This document shows, piece by piece, positions 11,748 to 24,147 of a DNA stretch of 64,000 nt; positions within the stretch are counted from its first letter, which is position 1; every line of letters begins with the position of its first letter. Made by a program: the position numbers and the translations under genes. The notes beneath the pieces were generated by a model that worked only from the letters and a program-made list of their open reading frames with translations, had not been told where the DNA came from and searched no databases. Location of the stretch: contig JAGVVL010000009.1 in the NCBI GenBank assembly GCA_018287875.1, positions 3,162,001 through 3,226,000 on the forward strand, read 5' to 3'. Source of the DNA: Nigrospora sphaerica. Taxonomy: Eukaryota > Ascomycota > Sordariomycetes > Amphisphaeriales > Apiosporaceae.

Positions 11748-12356
11748 ATGGAGACCTCGACGCCGATCCCGATCCTGCTCTGCGGTAAGATCCCGGGCCA
11801 TATCCTGGCGACCACGGACATCATGAAGCCAGAGTACCGAGGTAGGCATGCGGGCTCCCCCGCTCGCGCTGTGGCCGGGTTTGCGCTGACGCGTCCGGGG
11901 CCAGTCCTCAAAGCGTGCCCGACGGTGGAGGACGCCCGCGAGACGGTGGCGTTGCTGCTGTCGCCGGCGACGGAGAGGCCGACCATCGAGGGCATCGAGT
12001 ACCCGCGGCCCCGCCTAGTCATCATGGGCGGCGGGTTCACGCCCGCCGACTTCACGTCCGTCTATGAGACGGTCGACGGCGCCGTGAGTAACCCTCCCCT
12101 CCCCTTGGTAACCGGGTGCCCCGACACCACCGAACGCCCCTTGCGGCCCCGGGGGGGAACCCATGCTGACTTTCCGAGGGATGGGCAGAAGAGCGTGCCG
12201 TGGCTGCGGCCGGCGAGCAGCAAGCCGGGCAGCGCGCCGCCCGCCGCCGGGCCCCCGCCCGCCGACGTGGTGGCCCTCAAGGTGCGCAACGCCCTGAACG
12301 AGCACAGGGCGGAAATCAACGAGGGCAAGGGGGCCGGAGAGATCTGGTGGATGTAG
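11748..12356 (+). CDS. small conserved fungal hypothetical protein
   Basis: Three exons, 11748-11841, 11905-12083 and 12189-12356, encode 146 aa. The start IPILLCGKIPGH resembles the opening strand and glycine loop of a Rossmann-like or NAD-binding fold. The centre has a hydrophobic strand ending LVIMGGGFTPADF. The protein then has VPWLRPASSKPG and ends EIWWM. I recognise this pattern (ICGK, MGGG, VPWLRP, terminal aromatic) from short hypothetical proteins widespread in filamentous fungi, but I know no established function. Introns of 63 and 105 nt have GT-AG ends and restore frame exactly. The protein is soluble, with no signal peptide or membrane segment. Reading straight through the introns would insert low-complexity residues, which supports the spliced model. 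Confidence 0.8.
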   Translation: METSTPIPILLCGKIPGHILATTDIMKPEYRGRHAGSPARAVAGFALTRPGPVLKACPTVEDARETVALLLSPATERPTIEGIEYPRPRLVIMGGGFTPADFTSVYETVDGAVSNPPLPLVTGCPDTTERPLRPRGGTHADFPRDGQKSVPWLRPASSKPGSAPPAAGPPPADVVALKVRNALNEHRAEINEGKGAGEIWWM

Positions 12357-13287
12357 TTGTAGTCCCCAGGGGCCGGGCGCTGCCAGGGCAGTGGGAACGC
12401 TGGTGTAGATGTACTCGTAGAACCAATTAGGCGTCCAAGGGGATATGGCATCCCCAGAGCCCAGGGTATATGGCGTCCCCAGAGCCCAGGGTATATGGCG
12501 TCCCCAGAGCCCAGGGTCGTGACTTGACCGCGGTCGACGGATGGAATGTGTGCCCTTACGACTTGCTGTAGCAAAACGAGAAAGTGACGGAACGAGGTCA
12601 GACATGGGCTGTACCAAGCAAGGGAGCCAGAGTGTAGAGACAGAGAACGAGAAGCAAGTGGCTGTATCGTTGCATCATGAGCTGGAATAAATCGCATGTG
12701 TACTCGAGTATCTTCACGGCCCCAACAGCCGAGGGACAAGAGACGGTGGAAACTTCATCGTACTTCAGTAGGAGGAAAGTCATGTAGGTAGAATAAGTAC
12801 TTCACGCATCCAGATGTTGTGTTTCATAACTGTCACAAGGGCACCATGCCGGCTGATCCTACGCGGCCTTCGAATTGGTGAATTCATCTGTATACCGAGT
12901 AGCTACTTGAGTGGCTTCTTTGGTCGGGCCCGGAACAGCCATGGGAAACCTCTAGTAGTCTGGGGAAATATGGTGGTAAGTACGTTGTATTAGTACCGGG
13001 TCACAACCTGCTTTGAACCAAAAGGCTTAGATTGTTGACCAGCGTAAGTATGAGCGACAAAAACGGCATAGAAATGGTATCATCAAGTTTCCTTCCGCCT
13101 GAATCAAGCGAGCCCACGCCAGCCATCCATCCCATATGGCCCCAATCCCGTAGACACCGCCCAAGGTTTGTACACACCGCCCCCAGGAAAAGCCTGCCGG
13201 GCCTGTGCTGGAGGGACGTAATCATTTTTAAGAAAAATCGTCCGAGCTACTTGCGGCTGTCCTCACCGACGTTGCAGTAACGGTAGG
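12357..13287. other. spacer between convergent genes
   Basis: It lies between the 3' ends of the small hypothetical gene (+) and the RNA triphosphatase gene (-). It holds a 25-bp minisatellite at 12443-12517 and otherwise no gene. Confidence 0.6.
12443..12517. repeat. 25-bp minisatellite, three copies
   Basis: Three head-to-tail copies of a 25-bp unit beginning ATATGGC and ending CCCAGGGT. The copies are identical except for one A/G difference at unit position 8. It sits about 90 bp past the stop codon of the upstream gene, probably in its 3' untranslated or flanking region. Confidence 0.9.
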
Positions 13288-16273
13288 CTACGCAGCCTGA
13301 GGACACTTCTTGGCCACCGCGCGGATGTTGTCGACCAGCGTCTCGACCAGATCTGTGTACTTGTTCTCCTGAGGGGGGTCCGCCACCAGCCTGCGCCCAT
13401 GCTCCAGTAGCGTGTTGGCATTCATTTCAATTTCGAGCTCGTGCTCCTTCGAGGGCGGCGGCCCGGGCTTGGTGACCTGCGTCAGGTCCACCTGGAAGAA
13501 GCCGTGCTCGTAACTGAGCCTGTCTTTGTTCCGGTCGGGCTGGCCCCGACCGGCCACCTGGTTGCTGACGATCTCATCCATCGGACCGTCCCAGTCCCAT
13601 TCCAGGTTGATACTGATGCGGCAATCGACGGGGTGATGCGGCATGAAGATGTTCAAGTCCCCCACGCGCGTCTTGACAATTTTGGCCAGCATCTTATTTG
13701 TCTTCTGGTCCGTCGAGACGCGCACTTTCAGCGGATTCCTGGGCCCGATTGCTTTCTGCATGGCGAAGGGCAGCCGCGGCACTAGGGCCGGGTTGAGCTC
13801 GTAGAAGCGATCTGTCTCCCGGCGGTGCGTGTAGTGCATCGGAACGTGGGGTGGGTTGGGCCGGCCACCAGGTGGGTTGCGCTCGTTAGTCGTACATACC
13901 ACCGTGTTAAGCCACTGGTTGATTTCGCGGTGTTGGTTCTGGGAAAGCGAGGTAAATGTTAGCCAGCTGCCACCACGGGGAAAAAAAAACACAAGCGGAA
14001 TCCTGTCCTACCTCGGCCATGCTACTGCGAAACGCTACACGAGCATCCGGGGGCAAAATGACCTCGCCGCCACATGGGAACGGCAGACTCAGCCGCATCT
14101 CCGAGTTGCGATCGATAATGGTGCCAAACTTGACCTCGATTTCGAACTGTACACCGCGGGCCTGGATCTCGGCGAGGTTCGGGTTGTTGACGACGTTGAA
14201 ATAGAGGTGGTCGCCCACTGCCTTAACCGTGTAGTCCAGTTGCTTCTGCAGCAGGTTTACGCACTGCAGCGGGAAAGGTCGGCCCTCGAACAGCGAGGCG
14301 TCGTCTCTGCCGACTACGGCTGGGGGGGGCTGGCTGTCCTCTACCTTGACAGCAGGGCCCCCGCCGACGGAGCGTGCAGCTTCGGGCGAGGTGTGGCGTG
14401 ACATGTGCTCGGATTTGATGCTGCCCTCGGCATGTTGATGGCCATTACCATTCACCACACCACCGGCCGTTGGTGTGGTTGAATGATGGTGCGACTTGGA
14501 GCTGAGGCAGTAATTTCTACTGGTTTCGGGCTGATGCGATCTGCCATCGGTGGCCCAAACCGGAGGAGTCGCGTAGCACCGCGGCTTTTTTCGGCGAGTC
14601 ATCTGGGGCGAGACTGATTGCTGGGGCGCCGCGTTTTTGCCGCCATGATTGCCATTGACTCCGGGCGGGGGCGGGCGACGGTCGGTGGCGCCTTCGACCT
14701 CGTCTGGCCGAAGATCGCGGTCGTCCATTTTTCTCTTGGCCGGCGTGTTCTCGCGTTGGGATAACGGGTGCTGGTGTTGGACGCCCTCCATCGCTGAGGC
14801 GGATGGGGTGGAAATGGCCGGGGCGGGCGGGATGTTGGGTGGCTGCGAGGGGCCCGGCGGTGCAGCAGGAGGTATCGGTATCGTGCCTTTGGAGGAAGGG
14901 GGTCTCGTGTTCGTGGTTGGGATATCTCCGACGCTGCTCGGCAGACTGGGCACGCGGGTTTTCGGGGACACGCTAATGCTGCGGTCGCGCTCGCTTCGCG
15001 ACGCCTGCGACTGCGATCGGCGGTGCGAGTCACTGGCACCGTCGTAAGGCACGGTGTGGCTGCTGGTGCTGGGTATTCGTGGGATCGCCGAGGGTGGTGG
15101 CGGCGGAGGTGAGTTGTGATACGGCGACGGTTGGGTGGGAAGGTGTTGCGGATGGGAAGGATAAGTGGACAATGGGGCCGCTGAAGGAGGAGCCCGCTGT
15201 TGGTAGGGACTTGGCGGCGGCTGCGAAAAATTGATGTTATTGTTAGCCACTCCAGACGACGGTCGCGGCGTCATGGACAATGAGCCTGCCAACGGAGTCG
15301 GGGGCTGCGAAGGTTGTCTTTGATGTTTTTGATTTTGTTGGTCAAAGTGCGGCTGGTGTGTCATCACAACTGGACTGCCCATGCTGCCGTGTGGGTGGTG
15401 ACCATAAGCCGACGGTGTGCCGAACCCCGGCGGCGGATGCGGTGCATGTGCCGAAGTGGGCGTCGACGTCGTCGCCGACTGCGCCGATTGCGATCTTTGG
15501 TGGTGATGCTGCTGCTGCTGCTGTTGCTGCTGTTGTTGTTGTTGTTGATGCTGTTGTTGCATGTGTTGTTGCAGCAGCATTTGTTGCTGTTGTTGCTGCT
15601 GTTGCTGCATATAGACATGGTTGCCCCCGCCTGGGGTGCCCACAGGCGGTGTCTGTGGCACGGCTTGGTGGCCGGACACGTAAGACATTGATCCATGGTG
15701 CGTGGGCATCCCCACGGGCGCGGAGCCCGGCTGCGAGCTATAGCTGTCTCGAGAGTCGCGCGGATAAGCGCCCGGCTGCTGACCGTACTGGTGTCGTTGC
15801 TGCGGGCTGGCCGGCGGCTGGCTCTGCCCTTGTGGCGGGAAAGGGTACGCCCCGCTGGCGGCACTCATCGACGACGTGGGCGTGTGTCTGTAGGGAGATG
15901 GATGGGACGCGGTCGCGCTGCCGGGGGATCGCGGGTCGTTCGCAGCGCTGGGCGGTTGGATCGTCGGTGCCCTCGACGGAAATGCGCTCGGTGGCGCGTT
16001 GTACGATGTTGGCGACGCGTACGGGCCCGGCGTGGGAAAGCCCGGGTGCGCCGAAGAGGGGTGTTCCCGCGGTGAGGCAGCCGGAGCTGGGCCAGGCGAT
16101 GCGTGAACCGTCTGGCTGTAGTCCCGGAAATGGGCTGGATGGTGCGCCTGGACGGGCGTGTGTGGTGGTGCTGGTCCGGACGCGGGCGTCTTGGCCAGTG
16201 ATGCCGGTGCGGGCGCCTGTCTGGACGCGCCGCCGGCACCGCCGTCCTCATTCATGATGGCAGTGAGGTCCAT
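13288..16273 (-). CDS. cet1: mRNA-capping enzyme beta subunit (RNA 5'-triphosphatase)
   Basis: Removes the gamma phosphate from nascent mRNA 5' ends in the first step of capping in the nucleus. It belongs to the metal-dependent tunnel family (Cet1/Ctl1), which differs from the animal cysteine phosphatase. Two exons, 16273-14012 and 13938-13288, encode 970 aa. Roughly the first 640 residues are Pro/Ser/Gln-rich disordered sequence with a long polyglutamine region (about residues 218-258). The catalytic domain starts near FPLQCVNLLQKQL. It carries the glutamate/lysine strand FEIEVKFG, basic strands such as PLKVRVSTDQK and the C-terminal glutamate strand ELEIEMN, as expected for the metal site. 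ATG at 16273 is the first ATG of the frame, which also extends upstream only through a TTG. The family core is about 300 aa, so the N-terminal extension is unusually long, as in other filamentous fungi. Identification is confident. Confidence 0.93.
15503..15612 (-). repeat. CAG/CAA repeat encoding polyglutamine
   Basis: Mixed CAG and CAA codons on the minus strand give two glutamine-rich runs broken by a few Met, Leu and His residues, inside the disordered arm of the RNA 5'-triphosphatase. Confidence 0.9.
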
Positions 16274-19200
16274 GGTTGCGCGTCGTCGTTTCGCCGCCGC
16301 TGCCGTGATATTGATCGATTTCGTGGTCGTGTTCGATATCAATGCTGGACCGTCTTGCAGACTCTACGCGTCCACGCCTAAGTGTCGATGGCGGCTTTCC
16401 GGCTTTGTGCTCGGCCGCTGGGAGCAAGCCCTGTCTCTTTCTCGAAATCCGGGCTCTTCCCCTCATCAGTCGCTCTTTACAGCAGTCATCCACCTGTCGC
16501 ACCCTTCACGTTTACGTTGTCTCGCTCTTGTACGCGCACACTTTCTCTCAGGCGAGCCCGCACGGTCACAGCGTCATCGGGACGAGGAACCAAAAGTCGC
16601 CAAGTTCCGGGATACAAAAAGCCAGTGCCCAGCAGGGCGGCTGGGTGCGTCGCGCTTTCGTTTGCTTCTTCGTTCGTTCGTTTGGTCGCGCACAGAGGTT
16701 GGCTGGGGTTCGGCCGGGATAGTCTAAGGGTTGCTGCCTTGCTTCGGTGGTTGCTCGTGGGGGAGGGACGAACAGTGCTGGGCAAATTTCCAGTCGGCTG
16801 GTACGGCCAAACCTCGTAGGGCAGTTGCGCGCGCGCTACCGACTTCGCACGCAAATCGTCGCGCTGTGCGAAACGCTAGACCCTGCTATCTCACCGAGCG
16901 GGATGGATGAATCGCGAGGGCGCAGAGGGGGCGGATGCAGTTGCAAAGGCCGACGTCGAGCTGGTGCGTCTCGAGACTGGGTACATGCACCTAATAAGGT
17001 CGATAGCCACGGCCTATGCAAACGGACATCGCAGCCCTGCGGCTCAAATCCGACACGGGCCTGACTGGGTGGGTTGGAGTTTGGTGGAGGGCAAGTGGGC
17101 GCCCGCGAGCGTGTTTCAATTGACCCAACCCACAAATGGGCCGCTGGGGGATCCGTACGTCGAGGTCCTGTAGCAGGTCGTCGTCATGCCGGTCGACCTC
17201 CCGTCTATGTAGAGTACCCGGGGTACCTCGTTGCCGGCGCGCCGATGCCACGACCGCTCGGCGTGGGCTGTCCAAGACGGGTGACGACGAGGGAATCGAT
17301 CGAGGACGTTGTGAGGAGGGCTGCCATGCGCGGGCGTGCTGGTGAACAGGATGCCGCGTCAAATTTAATTGACGAGACGCAAAAAAGAATGGGGAGGTGA
17401 GGGCCAGGAGCGTTTTAGTATGGGATGCAGGTGTGTAAGGAAGGTATCTATGTAGGCTGCTGGTGAAGAGGTAGGTAGTTGAGGAGGAGGTACCTCCTAG
17501 TACCAGCATCCATCTCTAGTTGAGGCTGGTGGTATGTACACTCATACCATACCCCTACCTACCTATGTATGTACATACATATCTCGAGGACCTCTTGCCT
17601 TTCCTTTCCTGTCACATATGGGAAATGTTGACAGCAAGCAACAGTGCGTGCTTTCTTAGCATCTCTTGTAAGGCATCCCTCCCGGACGCTCTCCAGTTCT
17701 GGGCTGACGAAGTGCCCGGGGACGTGATGCCATCCCGGGTCGCTAGGTGATCGCAAACGGGAAGAGCAGGTGCAGGACTTCCCGTCTGGGTCCTACTGGA
17801 TGCATACCTACGTCTATGGAAGCTGCTACCCGGGCCGCGTGTACTTGTCAGGTTGATGTAGGTGGACGACGCTGTCGGCAGAGAAAGCGCATGGCACACA
17901 ACTGGTGCCCACTGTCGTGCGTATGGCGTAGTCGCTGTGTCCGGCGGCAAAGTCCCCGCGGAATCCTGCAGGGCGTATTGCGCCCAGGAGGAAGCTCCTG
18001 GTAGAGGGCATTTCGTCTTCGTCGGCCGGCCAGGGTTTCCATGCCCGGTTGCTGGATTGATTGGCTTCATCTCTTGCGGGGCCTATTACGTGCGCAACTC
18101 GAGCGACACGATGCGCTGTTTTTATCTCAAGGCCCCCCCAGTCGGCGGCTTCAGTGGCGTGGGTACCGATATACGGTAAGTAGGTCTCGCCGAGACTTTT
18201 GCTATAGGCGGCGGGGCAGAGCCTTACAGCAGCTGTACTCCGTGCAGCCGAAAGACCTTACGGCCATGTCCATGCCCCACGCCCTTGCACGAGCATCGTC
18301 CCGTTCGAACGTTGCAGGCTCATTCAGCGGATAAGGACAGCTTCGGGCTGGCTGTGCTGTGCTACGCGCAGATCTGATAAGCTTCAAACGAGGGGCTCTT
18401 GGTCGCCCAGCGAGGGTGGCAAAGGGTTAAGGAGCTTCGGGGACCTGTCCCGCGCAAAAAGCCTCTTCCCATTGCCACACCCACGCAGCATTGTCGCATT
18501 TCACCCCCGCAGGCTTGCAGGCCTCCTCGCGCTCACTGCCTGGTACCAAGCGGGAAACCCTACTGCAGCACCCGGTGAATATGCCACACCGGCCCATGCG
18601 AGGCGCGATGTTGTTCGGGGGCGAACAAAGGCGAACGAAGGACGGGGGTTGACGTGCTCCTGTCACGCCTCGGCTTGTGCCGAAGCTCCAAGAGATATGT
18701 GACTAGCGCTGTCGTCGAACCTCATCGGCCTGGCAAGAAGGCTTGGCGGCAGTCGCAAGCAGATTAAATCCCCGGCGACGATGTGACTGGGCGGCCCAAG
18801 CAGCCCAGCCGGGCACGACCCAAAGCGACTTCATAGCAGGTGGGCAGGCGGGCAGGGCCGGCTCAGGCTTTATCGGGAACGATGGCGAGCAACGGGCTGG
18901 TACGGCCGGACCGTTATGACGCCCGGAGTCAGGGTTTCGTGCATATCAACGTACGTACATAGTAGATAGAGAGTGGATGGATGGACTAGCCATCACCGTG
19001 TATTGACAGAACAGCATGGGATGACATGGACATATGTTTGTAGCTACATCGTGGACGTTACTTACCTACTAATGTACATATATACATATGTTCATGTAGG
19101 TAGCTCCAGCATCTTATAACTGTTGATACGGGACACTAGTAGCTCTATCATCCGGTATGAGCTGCAACCCATGCTGGTCAGTCCCGAACATGGGCAAAGC

Positions 19201-19644
19201 TAGAGGCGTGCCTTTAGGCTGGCCCAAAGAACCAGCACGCGAGAGGCGTAGGTAGGTACGTCGTAAACACACACCTTCGGCCAGCCTAGGCGCTCGGGCC
19301 ACCTATCCGGCAGGCTGCTGCTTCCTGACGTGGTCGCTGATGTTCCTAGGGCCAGTGTCGCAACCATGAAACCGTATCCGCAGTTCGTCTTCGGCTTCCC
19401 AGTCTGGCGACGAGAAGTGCTTCCATTTCCCCCATTACCACTTCCCCAACATACCCATCCATTCCCATCCCCGTGCCTATAACATACGCCACGCGCTGCT
19501 TTCGGATACACGGGCGTCATCGACCACCTCCGCTCGCCCTCCGTTCGGTTCCATCAGCCGGGCTCCGATCCCTCATCACCCCGGCCCCGAGTCCATCCCG
19601 GGATCCTACGCTTCTCCTGTTCCACGCCAAGCCCCGTCATCGCC
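16274..19644. other. divergent spacer of about 3.4 kb
   Basis: It separates the 5' ends of the RNA triphosphatase gene (-) and RPN2 (+), so it should hold two promoters. No open frame in it resembles a known protein. The part around 17470-17580 and 18940-19110 is dense in TAC/GTA words (TACCTACCTA, GTACATAC, TAGGTAGG). The last 200 bases before 19645 are pyrimidine-rich, as is common at fungal transcription starts. Confidence 0.5.
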
Positions 19645-22600
19645 ATGCCTGGCCTCGTCACTGCCACCGGAGTGCTGGGCTTCCTGGCCGACGAAGAGCC
19701 CGAGCTCAAGGTCTTCGCCCTCCAGACCCTCAATGATGATATAGACACCGTGTGGACCGAGGTTGCCGGTGCTCTTGGTCAAATGTAAGAAACACGGCGA
19801 GCTCTGGGCACTGATCCGCCGTCCTTGGTGAAGACGATTCTGACACCCATCTGCCCTTCTGCAGCGAGGCCCTCTACGAAGATGACTCGTTTCCCGAGCG
19901 CAAGCTGGCTGCCCTCGTCCTCTCCAAGGTCTACTACCACCTCCAGGCCTACGATGAGAGCATGTTCTTCGCTCTGGCCGCCGGTGATCTTTTCAAGCTA
20001 GACAACCCTGGCGAGTTCGAGGAGACCATCATCTCCAAGTGCGTGGACCACTACATCGCTGCTAAGAACGAGAACCACTCGGTCTTGTCCCAGAAGGACA
20101 AGGAGGACAAGTCGATGCCCGCTCTGGCCACTGCCTTTGGCGGCGGTAACGACGGTAACAACGCATCGGCTCTTATCTCCCCGACCACGCCCTTCTCCCA
20201 GTCGACTCTTCCGTCCAAGTCGCTCCTCTCGCGCGCCTCAACTGATAACACCATTCTTGAGCCCTCTTTCGAGCCGCCTAAGAAGCAGCACCGCTCCTCG
20301 TCCATCGCCCTGTCTCACAACGAACTTGACACGCGCCGTGCCATCGATGCCGTCATTGAGCGACTTTACGAAACCTGCCTTAAGGAAGGACGATACAAGC
20401 AGGTCGTGGGTATTGCCGTTGAGGCCAAGCGATTGGATGTGCTTAAAAAGGTGATCCACCGGGCTGGGGAGGACCACAAGACGTCCAAGGGCAAGTCCGC
20501 CGAGGACGACGCACTCGGCCCTGCCGAAGAGCTCATGGATTATTGCTTGACCATCTGCATGGACATTGTCCAGGAGCGGGGTTTCCGCGATGAGATTCTG
20601 CAGCTTGTTCTTGAGATTCTAACGAGCGGTTGGGCCAAGGAGCCCGACTACTTCTCTATCGCCAAGTGCATCGTTTATCTGAACAAGGATGAGCAGGCGA
20701 GGTCTGTCATTGAACACCTGGTCCTTAAAGAGGCCACACCGCGCTCCATCGCCATTGCCTACCAGTTTGCCTTCGACCTGTACGACAATGGCACGCAGGA
20801 GTTCCTGGGCAAGGTCATGCAGACCCTCCCCGCTGCCGAGACGGCGCCTGCGAAGTCCGGAGAGACCACCAACGAAGATGGTCAGGAGGCAGAGCAGCAG
20901 CCTCTGCTCGACAGCGTGGAGGGTTCGTCCGAGGAGCTGGACGCAAAGACGACGGCCGTATTCAAGAACATCAGGTCCATTCTCGACGGTACCAAGACTA
21001 TTAAGCTGAACGTCGAATTCCTATACCGGAACAACCACACGGACCTCAGCATTCTGAACAAGGTTCGCGACAGTTTGGAGGGTCGGAACTCCATCTTCCA
21101 CACTGCCGTCACCTTCTGCAACGCCTTCATGAACCAGGGAACCACGAACGATAAGTTTTTCCGGGACAACCTCGAATGGCTCGGCAAGGCTGTCAATTGG
21201 TCAAAGTTCACGGCGACGGCTGCGCTTGGTGTTATTCACCGCGGTAACCTGTCTCAGTCCCGGAAGCTCCTGGAGCCGTATCTGCCCCGGGGTGCTGGCG
21301 GTATCAGTGGCGGTTCGCTTTACTCACAAGGCGGTGCTCTTTATGCCTACGGTTTGATTCACGCCAACCATGGCGCCGACGCTCTCGACTACCTCAAGAC
21401 GCAATTCACTGCCGCCGACGAGGAGGTCATTCAGCATGGTGGTGCCCTTGGTCTTGGTATCGCCGGTATGGCGACCGGCAGCGAGGAAATCTTCGATAAC
21501 CTCAAGACAGTCTTGTTCGCCGATTCTGCTCTGAACGGTGAGGCCGTCGGTCTGGCTATGGGCCTGATCATGCTCGGCACCGGCAATGTCAAGGCGCTGG
21601 AGGACATGGTCACGTACGCTCACGAGACTACACACGAGAAGAGTGTCCGTGGCCTGGCCCTTGGTATGGCTCTCATCATGTACGGCCGCCAGGAACAAGC
21701 GGACGTTATGATTGAGGGGTTGCTGAACGACCCCGACCCCACTCTGCGGTATGGTGGTATCATGACGGTTGCCATGGCCTACTGTGGCACCGGTAGTAAC
21801 AAGGCCATCCGGAAGCTGCTTCACATCGCCGTCAGCGACGTCAATGACGATGTGCGCCGTATCGCTGTCATGAGCTTGGGCTTCATTCTCTTCCGGAAGC
21901 CTGGCAGTGTGCCCCGCATGGTAGAGCTGTTGTCCGAGTCGTACAACCCGCACGTTCGGTACGGTTCAGCCATGGCGCTCGGTATCTCATGCGCCGGCAC
22001 TGGACTGGACGAGGCCATCGACCTCCTTGAGCCCATGATGAAGGACCCCACCGACTTCGTCCGCCAAGGTGCTCTCATCGCTCTGTCCATGATCATGATG
22101 CAGCAGAACGAGGTGATGAACCCGAAGGTGGCGGAGATTCGCAAAACGCTCAAGAAGGTGGTTGGCGACCGTCATGAGGATGCCATGACCAAGTTTGGCG
22201 CCGCCCTTGCGCTTGGCATCATCGATGCCGGAGGCAGGAACTGCACCATTGGGCTGCAAACACAGACCGGCAACCTCAACATGGCTGGCATTGTCGGCAT
22301 GGCAGTTTTTACCCAGTATTGGTACTGGTTCCCTTTTACCCACTTCTTGTCCTTGGCCTTCACGCCGACGTCCATCATCGCCTTGGACCACGACTTGGAC
22401 ATCATCGATGCCAAGTTCCACTGCGCCACCAAGCCCAGCTTGTTCGACTACCCGCCTGAGCAGGAGGTGAAGACCGAGGAAGGCCCGGCTGTGATTGCCA
22501 CGGCCATCCTATCCACTACTGCCCAGGCCAAACGTAGGGCGCAGAAGAAGGAGCGTGCCCAGCGCCGCGAGAGCATGGACATTGACTCCACGCCTACTGT

Positions 22601-23247
22601 CTCCAAGCCTGATGCCGAAAAGATGGATGTTGACGAGCCTAAGAAGTCCGCCGATTCCAAGAAGGAGGGTGAAGCGGCTGTTACTGATAAGGAGGCGTCT
22701 GCGGCCCCGCCTGACTCCAAGAAGAAGCCGGAGAAGGAGAAGGCTGGTTATGAGATCGACAACATGAGCCGCGTCTTGCCCGCCCAGCTCAAGTATATCA
22801 GCCCTATCAAGGGCCGCTACTGGCCGGTGAAACTCGTGCGACCCGGTCCTCTGGTATGTGACTCACTCTCCCCTGGGCCTGCCCTAGGTAGAATGCAAAC
22901 TGACCTCACTGTAGCCCACCGGAGGCCCCATTCTTCTCCACGATATGCAGCCCGAGCAGCCGAAGAGCCTGATTGAAGAAAAGCTTAAGAAGGTTTCCAC
23001 CGACAAGGCGCCTGTCCCGAGTGGTGCTGGCGGAGGCAGCGCAAGCCGAGCACGCACCGACTTCGAGAGCCAGTTGCTGCAGCAGCTCGGCGTCAACCCG
23101 CCCATGACACCCGGTGCTATTGGCGGTGCCGCCGCCGCTGCTGGAGTCCTTACGGCCGTCGATGAGGATCAGGAAGGTGATGAGGAAGCCCAGCCGCCTC
23201 GGGACTTTGAATATTTCACGGATGCTGAGGACGACGATGACGAGTAA
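19645..23247 (+). CDS. rpn2: 26S proteasome regulatory subunit RPN2
   Basis: Largest non-ATPase scaffold of the 19S regulatory particle base, which links ubiquitin receptors to the ATPase ring in nucleus and cytoplasm. Three exons, 19645-19784, 19865-22853 and 22915-23247, join in frame to 1,153 aa, normal for the family. The N-terminus GVLGFLADEEPELKVFALQTLN is typical. The centre carries the proteasome/cyclosome repeats, recognisable from recurring Gly-Ala-Leu helices such as YAYGLIHANHGAD, ALGLGIAGMATGSEE and VGLAMGLIMLGTGN (about residues 440-760). The region after about residue 930 is Lys/Glu-rich and charged. The protein ends in an acidic tail, FEYFTDAEDDDDE. Introns of 80 and 61 nt have GT-AG ends. 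I see no damage. Confidence 0.97.
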
Positions 23248-24147
23248 TGCCCCTGCCCTGCCCTACTGCCGTAATGGCGGTGCGTCGAGGCATGGGCCAT
23301 GGCCGTGCCCTGGCGTGTTGATGCACTGCGTATTCATTGTATGATACATAGACCACGGAAAGAAACGGGTGAGAGCGATGGTGCACAAGCATCCAGCTAC
23401 TTGGGAGTCAACTCAAGCTTGAAATAGATTTCTTGGCCCCACTGTCTAACGAGGCCCAATTGCTCTCTCGGTTTGCAACTAGTGACTGTTGTCCACTTGA
23501 GAGGATTACCGGCCACTACCCTTTTCTTGCCGAGTAAGAATTTGCCCTTCTTCATAGCGAGCTTTAAGAGAACCAGCAAGTCTAGTCACACATAGGCGCC
23601 GGAGGGAAGGACTGTTTTCACAGGACTGGTTTCGGCTGCGACTCGCCCATGTACTATCTAGACTATATATAGCCTGAAGGGCCGCAAACCTAGCGCTCTA
23701 CTGCTGATTATCGAACTGGACAGAGGACGCGCAGCTGGAAAGTATGAGCGAAGGGAAAGGATATAGTATGTAGATAAATACTTTACAAAGACTTGAGACA
23801 TTACAGTACGTCATTAGCTCGTGTACGAGCGTGGCACAGGCAGGGCTGATAGCACATACCATTCATTGGCTGCGGGACGTGGATAAAATCCGGAAAAGAG
23901 AAAACAGTCGGCGGGGAAGGGCCGATCCGGTCGTGTTCCGTGGGTTTTTTTTTCCTCTTCTTTTTCTTTTTCTTTCGTTCTGGCCCTTCCGTGGCATTTT
24001 CTTCCCCGCGGGCATCGAGTGCTCGGCCACCTCGGTATTCTGCGCCCAATACAAGCAAACTGGGGATGGAGCCACCCGCTTCCCCCACAACACCTTCTCT
24101 CCTTTTTCTGTTCACCTTGAGGGGCGAGCCGGTCCTCGCCCCGGCGC
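23248..24147. other. spacer between convergent genes
   Basis: It lies between the stop codons of RPN2 (+) and the lectin-like gene (-). No gene is seen. It includes an A/T run TATATATA near 23664 and a T/C-rich tract at about 23945-23975, probably terminator and 3' untranslated sequence. Confidence 0.6.

Noticed and set aside
16274..16342. 23-residue N-terminal extension of the RNA triphosphatase frame
   Set aside because: The extended frame would start at TTG. The first real ATG (16273) gives the better start.
21324..21953. 209-codon minus-strand frame inside RPN2
   Set aside because: It is antisense to the proteasome repeats. The pattern follows the sense codons.
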